Below are positions 17,197-26,590 of a DNA stretch of 64,000 nucleotides, in pieces. The stretch comes from JAQVEM01 sp964610315 (GTDB lineage: Bacteria > Actinomycetota > Humimicrobiia > Humimicrobiales > Humimicrobiaceae). The position numbers were made by a program, and so were the translations under genes. The stretch spans positions 27,631 to 91,630 of the forward strand of contig CAZSVM010000009.1 in NCBI GenBank assembly GCA_964610315.1. Direction: 5' to 3'. Position 1 is the stretch's first letter, and every line of letters begins with the position of its first letter. Under the pieces are notes generated by a model. It saw only the letters and a program-made list of their open reading frames with translations. It did no database searches and had not been told where the DNA came from.

Positions 17197-18681
17197 TTAA
17201 ACTTCTCTCTCCGGATGACCATCTACCATCCATTCAGTATGATATTCTTTATAACTCCTATCATTCTTTTTAATAACTGCCACACCATCTTCTTCCAACT
17301 TGAAATATCCATGTGCCCCAAAATAATCTCTCTGGAGAGCAGCGATCTGCGCTGATACCATAACCGGTAAACTCATCTGTATAATATAATCATAGGCATT
17401 ATCCATAGCTAAAACAGGCACCCCTGCTTTATGTGCAATATTAGTAAAAGTAGATAATTTATTAATATTTTTAACTATAAAATCTTTAAAAATTGGAGCT
17501 TCTATTAAATTATTTAAATTTTTATTTTTCTCGTATTCATTTGTTATTACATCAAGAAACTGGGCTCTGATTATACAACCTCCCCGCCATCCTTTAGCAA
17601 TATTGCTTAAATTCAAATTAAAATTATATTCGCTGGATGCCGCTTGCAGTAGAGCAAATCCTTGAGCGTAAGAAGAAATTTTAGAAATATATAATGCATC
17701 ATGTGCAATTTCTATCAAATTTTCTATACCTATTTCTAAATCATAATTCTTCTCAAATTTTATTTTATCTGAAATGTTAAGCCTCAAATCCTTTTCCTGG
17801 GACATCTCCCTTGAAAAAACGGCAGCAGCAATAGTAGGAATGGGTACAAGAAGCTCAAGAGCACTTTGAACTGTCCAAGTACCAGTTCCCTTCATTCGGG
17901 TTATATCAGCAACTCTATCTATTAAAAACTTACCGGACTTTTTATCTTTCTCGCTCATAATCTTAGAGGTAATTTCAATAAGATAAGAATTAAGAGTATT
18001 GCCAGGCTTATTCCATGAAGATAAAATATCTGAAATTTTATCTGCATTATAACCTAAAGCTTTTCTTAGCACCCATACTGTCTCTCCAATCAGCTGCATA
18101 TCTCCATATTCTATTCCGTTATGAACCATCTTTACGAAGTGACCGGCTCCGTCAGGACCTATATATGAAACACATGGCTCTTCATCTTTTGCTTTTGCGG
18201 CTATACTTAAAAAAATTTCTTTTACCAGATTATATGCTTCTTTCTGACCGCCAGGCATTATAGCCGGACCCTTAAGCGCTCCTTCTTCTCCCCCAGAGAT
18301 ACCTGTACCTATATAGAGGATACCTTTTTTAAACAATTCCTTACTTCTTCTTATAGTATCCTTAAAATAAGAATTACCGCCATCAATAATTAAATCTCCT
18401 TTATTAAGCATCGGAAGCAGCTTCTCTATAATTTCATCTACCGACTTTCCTGCTTTAATCATTAGAATTACAATTCTAGGGGCCTCAAGACTCTTAACAA
18501 ATTCTTCTAAACTATAGGCGGCAACTATTTTTTTTCTATTTGCTATAGAATTTATAAAATCTTCGGTTTTAGAAGAAGTTCTATTATACACTACCAGTGG
18601 ATAACCCTTACTCTCTATATTTAATGCAAGATTTTGACCCATAACTGCCAGTCCGATCAAACCAACTTTTCTTTTTGTCAT
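17197..18681 (-). CDS. gnd: 6-phosphogluconate dehydrogenase, decarboxylating
   Basis: Oxidises 6-phosphogluconate to ribulose 5-phosphate and CO2. The Rossmann motif GLAVMGQNLALN, GGNSYFKDT, ISGGEEGA, and the signature GPDGAGHFVKMVHNGIEYGDMQ with catalytic Lys and Glu are present. The C-terminal helical domain contains GWRGGCIIRA and a terminal HTEW. 494 residues is the usual length for the long form. AAAGGA lies eight bases before ATG. Finding gnd inside an inositol operon is unusual; it implies a route through 6-phosphogluconate. Confidence 0.93.
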   Translation of the reverse strand: MTKRKVGLIGLAVMGQNLALNIESKGYPLVVYNRTSSKTEDFINSIANRKKIVAAYSLEEFVKSLEAPRIVILMIKAGKSVDEIIEKLLPMLNKGDLIIDGGNSYFKDTIRRSKELFKKGILYIGTGISGGEEGALKGPAIMPGGQKEAYNLVKEIFLSIAAKAKDEEPCVSYIGPDGAGHFVKMVHNGIEYGDMQLIGETVWVLRKALGYNADKISDILSSWNKPGNTLNSYLIEITSKIMSEKDKKSGKFLIDRVADITRMKGTGTWTVQSALELLVPIPTIAAAVFSREMSQEKDLRLNISDKIKFEKNYDLEIGIENLIEIAHDALYISKISSYAQGFALLQAASSEYNFNLNLSNIAKGWRGGCIIRAQFLDVITNEYEKNKNLNNLIEAPIFKDFIVKNINKLSTFTNIAHKAGVPVLAMDNAYDYIIQMSLPVMVSAQIAALQRDYFGAHGYFKLEEDGVAVIKKNDRSYKEYHTEWMVDGHPEREV

Positions 18682-18744
18682 ATATCAATTCCTTTCTTTA
18701 AGATTTATTTTCTATTCTTAAATTCTTTCTCCAAATAGAAATGT

Positions 18745-19566
18745 TTACACTCCGGAATACACACTAAAACCTCCATCAATTGGAATAACAGCTCCTGTCA
18801 CAAATCTCGAAGCATCTGATGCTAACCAGATACATGCTCCTATAAGATCACTAGGTTCTCCAAATTTACCCATAGGAGTATGAGAAATGATTAACTTTCC
18901 CCTTTTAGTTAAATTGCCCTTTTTATCGTATAAAAGATAAAGGTTTTGCTTAGTTTGAAAAAATCCTGGAGCAATTGCATTTACTCTTAATTTTTTATTA
19001 TATTCCTGGGCAAAGTGCACGGCTAACCATTGGGTAAAATTATTTACTGCTGCTTTTGCTGCAGAATAACCAGGTATTCTAGTAAGAGGTCTAACTGCAT
19101 TCATTGAAGAAATATTTATGATTGAACCTCCATCCTTATTATTAGCTAAAACTTTTCCAAAAACCTGGGCTGGTAATATAGCACCACCAAAAAGATTAAG
19201 CCCAATTACTTTTTCTAAAGCTGATAATTTCAAATCAAAGAATAAAAGCTCTTCATTTGTGGTAGCTTCCTTTAAATTACCACCTGCAGCATTTACCAAT
19301 ATGTCAATTCTTCCAAAATCGTTTAATATTTTATCTTTACACTGTTCAATTTTATCTTTATTCATAACATTAATATAATAACACTTGGCTTCCAGCCCTT
19401 TATTTACTAACGACTCTGCCACTTTTTCATAATTAGCTATATCACATATAGCTATTTTGCTTCCTGCCATCCCTAAGCCCAATGCAATTGAAGAACCCAA
19501 GACACCAGCTCCACCTAAAATTACAGAATTCTTATCTTTTAAACTAAAATTCCCCAGTACTTTCAT
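18745..19566 (-). CDS. SDR oxidoreductase, UxuB-type D-mannonate oxidoreductase (copy 1)
   Basis: The ATG at 19566 is preceded by AAAGGA at eight bases; a frame start at 19587 is less likely. Short-chain dehydrogenase with cofactor motif GGAGVLGSSIA, NAAGG, catalytic Ser in INISSMNAV, Y-x-x-x-K in YSAAKAA and the end IPIDGGFSVYSGV. The sequence type resembles the Bacillus YjmF/UxuB SDR that reduces D-fructuronate to D-mannonate. Its place beside uxaE, whose product is fructuronate, agrees. It is clearly a paralog of the SDR at 33612-34430. Confidence 0.75.
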   Translation of the reverse strand: MKVLGNFSLKDKNSVILGGAGVLGSSIALGLGMAGSKIAICDIANYEKVAESLVNKGLEAKCYYINVMNKDKIEQCKDKILNDFGRIDILVNAAGGNLKEATTNEELLFFDLKLSALEKVIGLNLFGGAILPAQVFGKVLANNKDGGSIINISSMNAVRPLTRIPGYSAAKAAVNNFTQWLAVHFAQEYNKKLRVNAIAPGFFQTKQNLYLLYDKKGNLTKRGKLIISHTPMGKFGEPSDLIGACIWLASDASRFVTGAVIPIDGGFSVYSGV

Positions 19567-19608
19567 TATTCTTTTTCCTTTAAACAATTTAGAAATTTGT
19601 TTTGATCT

Positions 19609-21108
19609 TTAAAAATCTAATAAATTAAGATGTTTTTTTATATTTTCTGAGACATACTTATAATGCAAATCCTCATTTTCAAATAATGTTTTATAAATTT
19701 TATCCCTGAAAATATACTCATTATTTTCCATTGCACTTAAGATAGATCCGAATGTTATATGTAAGATTTGCCGGCATTCTGGCAAATTAAGGGTACTTGC
19801 CAAATCCTTCTCTGATACTTTATTTATATTAAAATTTGATGAAATTTCAGTAGATACGCTATATGGATATAACTTTTTATCATACTCAAATCTTTTTGAA
19901 GCATAACTATAGATTTCATAAAAAAGATCAGGATTCTTTACTGCAATCGTTCTTATTGATTCTAACCAGCTAGTTCCTGACGTCTTAATATGATAAAGAT
20001 TTTTGGTTTCACTTGAAAATATTTTATATATAGAAAATTTGTCACTACCAGAATGAAGAGATAATTTATACCCTCCATATTTTCGTGCAATTTCAGCATG
20101 CAATCTTATATCCTCTGAGAATTTTTCTAAGTCACCTATATAATCGATAGCTTTCTGCCACTCTCCGGTAAAACGTAATGCAATATTTTGAAAATTTACT
20201 CCATTTCTCCCAAGCTCCAGTAAAATCAATAAATGGGCAAGCGGTGAGACTTCACTATCTATTTCATCCATTGAAACCTCGAAATCAAAATCCTCTTTTT
20301 TATTTTGTTTGATAAACTTATAACATTTAGCAACATGTTCAATAGCCTTAAAATAAGATACAGCAATAGGAATCAGCAAACTCTCGTCGAATTCAAGTTT
20401 TTTCTTATTTATAATAAATTTTTTACCAAGGTATAATTTCTCAATTTCTTTTCTTCCGGTAATTGAATTATATATTTCACTTATTCTAATTCTGGTTAAT
20501 CCATTTACTTTGTTTATATAATATGAGGGATCAATCGTAAACATTGTAAAACCAATATCAATTACATTACTTAAATCCTTAATCTCTTTAACATGATCCG
20601 CGTCTGCTCCAAAACTGCCTTTATATCCATATTCAAATATACCCCAAATGACATCATTAAAAACTTTTTTCCAAGAACGTTTTTCTTTATTTATCTCCCT
20701 AACTGACTGTTGACATAAAAATGGGAAAATTTTTTTGTTCTGGAAAGCTTGTATATGGGCAGGCGTTGAAATTCCTAATCTATCACCAGTTCCAAAAGAA
20801 GTTTTTAAACCACAAATTGTGGGATATAAATGAGAAAATATTTTTTGGATTGTTTTAAGGTTTCTAAAATTCAGATTAGATTTTTTAATTATTAAGTTAT
20901 CATCATTAATCTCTGCATTTCCTATAATTATTCCATCAAATTTTTTTAAGACTTCCAAATTGCTCAAAACAAATAAATATTTTTTATAGTTATCTTTTGC
21001 TATAAAAAAATACCCATTATCATTAAAAATTATTGATTTCTTATATACAAAATACTTTTTGCTAAAATCAATTAAAAACTTACTAAAAAAATTATTTTTA
21101 CTTGTCAT
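19609..21108 (-). CDS. uxaE: Tagaturonate/fructuronate epimerase UxaE
   Basis: 499 residues. The conserved core reads SFGTGDRLGISTPAHIQAF, CQQSVREI, VIWGIFEYGYKGSFGADADHVK, GFTMFTIDPSYYI and KLSLHSGSDKFSIYKI, as in the tagaturonate epimerase family (Thermotoga UxaE, TM0440). It interconverts D-tagaturonate and D-fructuronate and so links the IolO product to the UxuB-type SDR. The N-terminal 80 residues are Lys/Phe/Asn rich and diverged. A weak ribosome-binding site suggests translational coupling to iolG, 36 bases upstream. Confidence 0.88.
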   Translation of the reverse strand: MTSKNNFFSKFLIDFSKKYFVYKKSIIFNDNGYFFIAKDNYKKYLFVLSNLEVLKKFDGIIIGNAEINDDNLIIKKSNLNFRNLKTIQKIFSHLYPTICGLKTSFGTGDRLGISTPAHIQAFQNKKIFPFLCQQSVREINKEKRSWKKVFNDVIWGIFEYGYKGSFGADADHVKEIKDLSNVIDIGFTMFTIDPSYYINKVNGLTRIRISEIYNSITGRKEIEKLYLGKKFIINKKKLEFDESLLIPIAVSYFKAIEHVAKCYKFIKQNKKEDFDFEVSMDEIDSEVSPLAHLLILLELGRNGVNFQNIALRFTGEWQKAIDYIGDLEKFSEDIRLHAEIARKYGGYKLSLHSGSDKFSIYKIFSSETKNLYHIKTSGTSWLESIRTIAVKNPDLFYEIYSYASKRFEYDKKLYPYSVSTEISSNFNINKVSEKDLASTLNLPECRQILHITFGSILSAMENNEYIFRDKIYKTLFENEDLHYKYVSENIKKHLNLLDF

Positions 21109-21143
21109 AACTATATCTTTTCATTAATAACGAGCAGAGCTTT

Positions 21144-22157
21144 TTATACTCCAGTAATTTTTACCGGTTTATTGGTATCATAGGATAATTTTGCTGCTTT
21201 CCCCAATATTACTGGGATCTTACCGTCAATACCAGTCACCAATGGTTTATTATCATGCATTACGCACTCAATAAAATCCTTCATCTCGTAAATATAAGAA
21301 TCAATATAACGATCCATAAAGAAGTGAAGCGGTAAAGCTTTAATAGTATTTTTAGAATCAGTCAATTCTGTAGTATTTGACAAACTGTTAACTACATTAA
21401 TCATACCTTTAGAACCAAAGATTTCTATACGCTGATCATAACCAAACACTGTTCTTCTACTATTATCTATTATCCCAATAGATCCATCTTTAAACTTAAG
21501 AGTAATCACAATTGTATCCAAATCTCCAATCTCTTTAAAAACTGTATCTACTAAAACACTACCAGTGGCATAAATTTCATCAACCTCACTGTTACTTAAA
21601 AAACGAGCCATATCAAAATCGTGTATTGTCATATCAAGAAAAATCCCACCACTCCTTTTTAAATAATCAATAGACGGTGGCTCAGGATCTCTACTAGTTA
21701 TCTTAAGTATATTAATTTTCCCAATTTTCCCACTTTGAATGAATTCCCAAGCTTTTCTAAAACTAGGGTCATACCTACGATTAAACCCGACCTGTAATTT
21801 TACACCTGATTTTTCTACTACCTCCAGAGCTCTATCTATTTTTTCCAGATTTATATCAATTGGTTTTTCGCAAAAAATATGTTTTCCTGCCATAGCCGAT
21901 TGTTCAATTAATAAGGAATGTGTATCAGTACTTGAACAAACAATAACTGCATCAATATCCGGATTTTCAATAATTTCTCTATAATCCTCAGTTGCTACAG
22001 GGACATTAAATTCTTTTGCGCATTTTCTTGCTTCTTCAATTTTTATATCAGATATCATTAATACATTGGCTTCAGCAATATTTAAACTCAGGTGTCTGCA
22101 ATGTATTCGACCAATCCTACCAGCACCTATTATCCCCACTTTTACTTTCTTAATCAT
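21144..22157 (-). CDS. iolG: Gfo/Idh/MocA dehydrogenase, inositol 2-dehydrogenase IolG
   Basis: 337 residues. N-terminal NAD-binding GIIGAGRIGRIH, EKPI with catalytic Lys98, then the inositol-dehydrogenase patterns SRDPEPPS, SGGIFLDMTIHDFDMARF (Asp175, His179) and FNRRYDP. These predict oxidation of myo-inositol to scyllo-inosose. Immediate neighbours iolN and iolM encode the next two steps. GCGAGG lies before the ATG. Other sugar dehydrogenases of the family are possible, but the context is decisive. Confidence 0.85.
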   Translation of the reverse strand: MIKKVKVGIIGAGRIGRIHCRHLSLNIAEANVLMISDIKIEEARKCAKEFNVPVATEDYREIIENPDIDAVIVCSSTDTHSLLIEQSAMAGKHIFCEKPIDINLEKIDRALEVVEKSGVKLQVGFNRRYDPSFRKAWEFIQSGKIGKINILKITSRDPEPPSIDYLKRSGGIFLDMTIHDFDMARFLSNSEVDEIYATGSVLVDTVFKEIGDLDTIVITLKFKDGSIGIIDNSRRTVFGYDQRIEIFGSKGMINVVNSLSNTTELTDSKNTIKALPLHFFMDRYIDSYIYEMKDFIECVMHDNKPLVTGIDGKIPVILGKAAKLSYDTNKPVKITGV

Positions 22158-22172
22158 ACAAAACCTCGCTAC

Positions 22173-23276
22173 TCATAATTTTTGAAAAACTCCAATCTGC
22201 GGAAGTTCATAAACTGACTTCCAACCCTCACTAAATGGCTCCTTTAGAAAAGGCTCCATTTCTTTTTCTGTACGAAGCGTAACTTTTTTAACAGGTGGAA
22301 CAGTTCCAGGAGGAAATTTTTCTAGAATTTGCTCAATAGTTAAAGTAAGATATTTCAGTATTGCTGCAATTGGTTTTTTTGCTTTTTTTTCACTTGAAAG
22401 ACTTGGTTTTCCCACTACACCCTCGGGGGTAGCGTAACGCTCTATTGCAAAATGACCTTCACCTTCTGACCATCTATGGGGTCTTCGGAAGGGATCCACT
22501 GAAGTATCGAAATGACCTTCAGGTAAAAACACTTCACCCTCTGCATCCTGAACCACGCTCATGTCCACCATATCAGGGAATAAAAGTTGAGCAACCGATG
22601 TCTCGCTTTCATCGGCATGAACAAAATTTGTTTTAAAACTGTCAGGTTTATCCGCAGGAATAAAAAATTCCCTTACTGCTCTATGCCAATCTAAAACTCT
22701 GAAGATTCCCGGAAGTTGAAATCTCTTCATGAATTCCTGTATTGCTGATTCCAGCATCCACAAATGTCCATGATTATTTACAATAATAATTTTACGATAA
22801 CCATCATTCCATAAACCTAACATTACATATATTAATGTTTCTTCAACAACTTCTTTGGGCATTATAATTGTACCAGGCATACCAACATGATGGTAAGGGT
22901 GACCACCATAGTTTAAGGCAGGTAAGGTCAAATTTACCTCATAATCTTTTTTAGCTGTATATCTCCTGACACCTTCCAGAATTTGAGTTACCATAAAGGT
23001 ATCCAAACCTGTATTCGCGTGAATACCGTGATTTTCAGTACAACCTACAGGAACAAATACAATGTCATTCTTTCTTCTTTTTTCTATACATTTTACTCTT
23101 GGGGTATTTTGTATATAACAACCGGCTTTTCCCAATTCGGACTCAGATGGTATTTCATATTGTTTTAAGATATTACTAATTTCTTCCTCTGAAGCATCCC
23201 ATATTTCTTTTTTTAGTCTACCAACGGTATTATCTTCAAAAATTATTGCTGGATTATTAGTTCTTAACCATTTCAT
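22173..23276 (-). CDS. iolN: Creatininase-fold 3-dehydro-scyllo-inosose hydrolase IolN
   Basis: 367 residues with the creatininase fold metal motifs: VPVGCTENHGIHANTGLD (Glu, His, Asp), GGHPYHHVGMPGTI, VNNHGHLWMLE and NFVHADESETS. This variant family includes the IolN diketo-inositol hydrolase of Thermotoga maritima, which opens the ring to 5-keto-L-gluconate. The ATG at 23276 is taken as start, because the box AAGGGGTGAT would sit inside the coding region if the GTG at 23288 were used. It lies between iolG and iolM. Confidence 0.85.
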   Translation of the reverse strand: MKWLRTNNPAIIFEDNTVGRLKKEIWDASEEEISNILKQYEIPSESELGKAGCYIQNTPRVKCIEKRRKNDIVFVPVGCTENHGIHANTGLDTFMVTQILEGVRRYTAKKDYEVNLTLPALNYGGHPYHHVGMPGTIIMPKEVVEETLIYVMLGLWNDGYRKIIIVNNHGHLWMLESAIQEFMKRFQLPGIFRVLDWHRAVREFFIPADKPDSFKTNFVHADESETSVAQLLFPDMVDMSVVQDAEGEVFLPEGHFDTSVDPFRRPHRWSEGEGHFAIERYATPEGVVGKPSLSSEKKAKKPIAAILKYLTLTIEQILEKFPPGTVPPVKKVTLRTEKEMEPFLKEPFSEGWKSVYELPQIGVFQKL

Positions 23277-23330
23277 ATTAGAAATCACCCCTTAATCTTG
23301 TTTAATTAAATATCTTTAATAAAATATCTC

Positions 23331-24524
23331 CTACATTACACAGGTAATTTTACACTCTTTCCTATCTGTTCTTAATTTTATGATATTAATAGGAACTTCC
23401 TCTATAGTAATTTCTTTAGTTATAAGCGGAAGCATATTCATACCTCCAGCTATTGATTCTATTACTCTGGGAAATGTTCCGTGACCTGAATGGCCCTGTG
23501 CACCCACTATTCTTGCTCTTCTAACTTGCAGTACTTCACCGGTAACCGGAATTTTAGAATCAGCTCTCGCTACAACTACTACAGCGCTATTAAGAGTCCT
23601 TCCTTCCCAGATTGCCCTCTCAATCTCAGGATATACAACTCCCGGTAAACCTGTAGCTTCAAGATAAATCGATGCACCCATTTGATTAGTTATCTTCAAT
23701 ACTTTTTCAGAAAAACTTTCCTTTAGCGGATTTATTATATAATCAACACCTAATCTTTCAGCTATTTTTGCTCTATCCTCTTCCGGTTCCGATAATATTA
23801 CTTTAGCAGCACCCTGTCTTTTAAGTATCGCACAAGCAGCAAGACCGATAGGGCCGCCACCTAATATAACCACATTATCTCCAGGCCGGATACCTCCTCC
23901 TCTCTCAATAACAGCATTGTATGCAACAGAAGTTGGTTCAACCAGACTACCCAGTTTAAATATATCTTCTTCATTATAATTCCCTACAAAAGGTTCGATA
24001 CTCCATAATACTTTAGCGGGAACCTTTATATATCTTGCAAACGCTCCATCAATATTAAACCCAATCTCATCAAGTTTTTCACAATGATTAGGCCACCCAT
24101 CAGCACACGGCTTACAATTTCCACACCATAGCATTTCTTCCGAAGTTACTTTTTCTCCTCCTTTAAAAGGTTTATTAGTAGTTTTATCATACGCTTCCGG
24201 GCCTACTTCTCGCACTATTCCAGAAAATTCATGGCCAAGTGTACAGGGGAAACCGGTAAGACCGGGATAAAATATATAGCCATTTTCATCTGATTGCGCC
24301 ATATGAACATCACTGCCGCAAATTCCACAGGCTTTAATTTCAATAAGAACTTCTCCTAATCCCGGTTTTGGAATATTAACATCTTCTACTTTTAACTCTG
24401 GATTTTGCCATACTTTACTTCCCAAATATGTTTGTTTTCCTTCGATATCTTTTTGTCCCAATTTAAAATCTTCTTTAGGATTCCAATCAGCATATAATCT
24501 TACTGCTTTCATTTTTTTATCCAT
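23331..24524 (-). CDS. iolM: Zn alcohol dehydrogenase-type scyllo-inosose 3-dehydrogenase IolM
   Basis: About 397 residues. KACGICGSDVH and GHEFSG hold the catalytic zinc site, CGNCKPCADGWPNHC the structural zinc cysteines, and GGGPIGLAACAILKRQGA the NAD site. The N-terminal extension MKAVRLYADWNPKEDF and the insertion ENGYIFYPGLTG are features of the IolM group, which oxidises scyllo-inosose to a diketo-inositol. Start 24524 has AAGGAG four bases before it. Encoded directly upstream of iolN in transcription order. Confidence 0.85.
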   Translation of the reverse strand: MDKKMKAVRLYADWNPKEDFKLGQKDIEGKQTYLGSKVWQNPELKVEDVNIPKPGLGEVLIEIKACGICGSDVHMAQSDENGYIFYPGLTGFPCTLGHEFSGIVREVGPEAYDKTTNKPFKGGEKVTSEEMLWCGNCKPCADGWPNHCEKLDEIGFNIDGAFARYIKVPAKVLWSIEPFVGNYNEEDIFKLGSLVEPTSVAYNAVIERGGGIRPGDNVVILGGGPIGLAACAILKRQGAAKVILSEPEEDRAKIAERLGVDYIINPLKESFSEKVLKITNQMGASIYLEATGLPGVVYPEIERAIWEGRTLNSAVVVVARADSKIPVTGEVLQVRRARIVGAQGHSGHGTFPRVIESIAGGMNMLPLITKEITIEEVPINIIKLRTDRKECKITCVM

Positions 24525-24573
24525 TTTACTCCTTTCCATGTCACCAAAAATTCATTAATCCAATTATTATCAT

Positions 24574-25650
24574 TTATAAATCTTCTACAAACCTCTTTAT
24601 TCCCACCTCTTTTTTCTCCTTTTCAGGTATATCAGAATCAAGAAAACCGGGTCCAACCGGAATAAAATCTTCCCTTTCCACTTCTACGAGTTTTATTGCT
24701 TTTTGAGGACATACTCTGGTACATAATCCACAACCATAACAGTTTTCTGCATTTTGATATAATTTTCCGTTTTTATTAATAAGACATTTGAAATGGCAGG
24801 ATTTCGTACATATTAAACAGTCATCACATAAATTACTATCTATTTGTACCCTATATCTGCTTTTAGCTAAAGCTTTTTTACTCCCGGCTTCTAACACAGC
24901 TTTCATAAGTGAACAGCAACAAGTACAACAATTACATATCACATTAGGATTATCCGAATTAGCAGTCATATGCACCAGCCCTTTACGTTCAGCCATTTCA
25001 ATAATACTTAAAGCTTCCTGAAAAGTAATTTTTCTTCCAATACCTCGCTCAATACAATACTGTGCCAAATCATTTAAACCTATACAAACTTCCAGAGGAT
25101 ACTCACAATTACGTTCTCTGGTACGGCATGCACAATTTTCAATACTAATAATTTTTGCATTCCTTAATATTTTTTCTATGTCTTCCAGAGTTTGTATTCT
25201 TGAAGATTCCTTTACCTGAAATGAATGATTAACTGGGATAACTCTTAAACCCATATCTTCTTCGTTAGCAGTTTTTTGGACTAAATATTCCTGATTATAA
25301 AATTCCTTCCATCTATCATAAAAAGAACTTCCTTTTCCTGAATATCGATCCAAATCAAATAGAACCATATCCATAAATACACCAGCGTCTTCCGGAACTT
25401 TAAACAAATTTTTATTATTTAATTTTTCAACAATAACTACGCCTCTATAAAATAGATCTATTAAGATTTTTTCTACCTCTTCACTATTTAAATTCACCTT
25501 TTTTGAAACATCAAAACTTGTTCCAGGTAATAGAGAAATTATTTTTGCCTCTTTTTCTGAAAAAATATCTTTTAATAAACTTATTAACCTTTTAGATTTA
25601 CCAAATTTTAAATAATCCGCAATTTTGACATAATAATCTTCCTTTTTCAT
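24574..25650 (-). CDS. Winged-helix/4Fe-4S ferredoxin-like protein of unknown role
   Basis: Start 25650 has GGGAG eight bases upstream. The first 100 residues look like a winged helix (FGKSKRLISLLKDIFSEKEAKIISLLPGT, then VEKILIDLFYRGVV). A middle cysteine-rich part follows with CACRTRERNC and NCCTCCC. The C-terminal third is a 2x4Fe-4S domain: CDDCLICTKSCHFKC and CYGCGLCTRVCPQKA. Similar uncharacterised proteins occur in anaerobes. In this operon it could accept electrons from, or sense the redox state of, the two inositol dehydrogenations. That is inference; no enzyme activity can be assigned. Confidence 0.7.
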   Translation of the reverse strand: MKKEDYYVKIADYLKFGKSKRLISLLKDIFSEKEAKIISLLPGTSFDVSKKVNLNSEEVEKILIDLFYRGVVIVEKLNNKNLFKVPEDAGVFMDMVLFDLDRYSGKGSSFYDRWKEFYNQEYLVQKTANEEDMGLRVIPVNHSFQVKESSRIQTLEDIEKILRNAKIISIENCACRTRERNCEYPLEVCIGLNDLAQYCIERGIGRKITFQEALSIIEMAERKGLVHMTANSDNPNVICNCCTCCCSLMKAVLEAGSKKALAKSRYRVQIDSNLCDDCLICTKSCHFKCLINKNGKLYQNAENCYGCGLCTRVCPQKAIKLVEVEREDFIPVGPGFLDSDIPEKEKKEVGIKRFVEDL

Positions 25651-25693
25651 TTTACCGTTCTCCCTAGTATTCGCCAAAATTCTAAAAACAGCT

Positions 25694-26524
25694 CTATTTT
25701 ATTGCTCCTGCAGTTAATCCTTTTACAAAAAATCTTCTAAATGCTATATATATGATAACAATAGGTATAATAGAGATGATGATACCTGATGCTAAATTAC
25801 TGAAATTTACAACGTAAGCAGCTTCAAATTGTGACAATCCCAAAGATATAGTTTTAACATCCGGTTTATTCAAGAACACTAATGCAAAAATATATTCATT
25901 CCAAAACCACATGAATTGCAAAACCACTATAGTAGCAATAACAGGTTTTGATAAAGGCATTATGATTCTAAGATAAATTCCAAGTTCGGAACAACCATCT
26001 GTTTTTGCTGCCTCGCTTATCTCTTCTGGTATACCTTTAAAAAAACCACAAAAAAGAAAAACACAAAACGGAAGAGCATATGCTGCATATAAAAGTATTA
26101 TCCCATAAAAAGTATTCAATAAATGAGTCTTAGACATTAAATGGAACAGAGGAATGATAAGAATCTGTGCTGGAATAAATAACCCTGACAATAAAAAAAA
26201 GTAGAAGAAACTATGACCAAAAAATTTTACCTTGGTTATTCCATACGCCGCTAAAGAAGAAAAAATAACGACAACTATGACTGCAATAACAGAAATTATT
26301 AGACTGTTTAAAAAATATTTTGACATATTACCCTTTGTCCAGGATTCTATGTAAAATTGAAAGCTCCAACTATGCGGTAAAGCTACTGGACTTTTAGAAA
26401 CTTCAGCTATGGTCTTAAAAGAAGTAACAAAAAGAGAATATAATGGAATTAACCATAAAAAGCTTATTATTATTAAAAATAAACTATTAATGCTTTTCGA
26501 AAAATATTTTTTTATTCTATACAT
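25694..26524 (-). CDS. Carbohydrate ABC transporter permease, MalG type
   Basis: 276 residues with about six membrane helices and the EAA loop EAAKTDGCSELGIYLRIIMPLSKPVIATI. It starts with an N-terminal helix LIIISFLWLIPLYSLFVTSFK, typical of CUT1 permeases. AAAGGG precedes the ATG. With the MalF-type subunit upstream and the binding protein at 27738 it forms the importer of the operon, whose substrate by context is probably inositol or an inositol derivative. Confidence 0.88.
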   Translation of the reverse strand: MYRIKKYFSKSINSLFLIIISFLWLIPLYSLFVTSFKTIAEVSKSPVALPHSWSFQFYIESWTKGNMSKYFLNSLIISVIAVIVVVIFSSLAAYGITKVKFFGHSFFYFFLLSGLFIPAQILIIPLFHLMSKTHLLNTFYGIILLYAAYALPFCVFLFCGFFKGIPEEISEAAKTDGCSELGIYLRIIMPLSKPVIATIVVLQFMWFWNEYIFALVFLNKPDVKTISLGLSQFEAAYVVNFSNLASGIIISIIPIVIIYIAFRRFFVKGLTAGAIK

Positions 26525-26590
26525 AATTCAATCCCTTTCATGGATAAATTCTGTATCAGTGCCCTTACTTCCATCAGGTAGCTATAATTT

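Noticed and set aside
22173..23276. Creatinine amidohydrolase
   Set aside because: The fold is right, but the position between iolG and iolM and the sequence type point to the IolN hydrolase.
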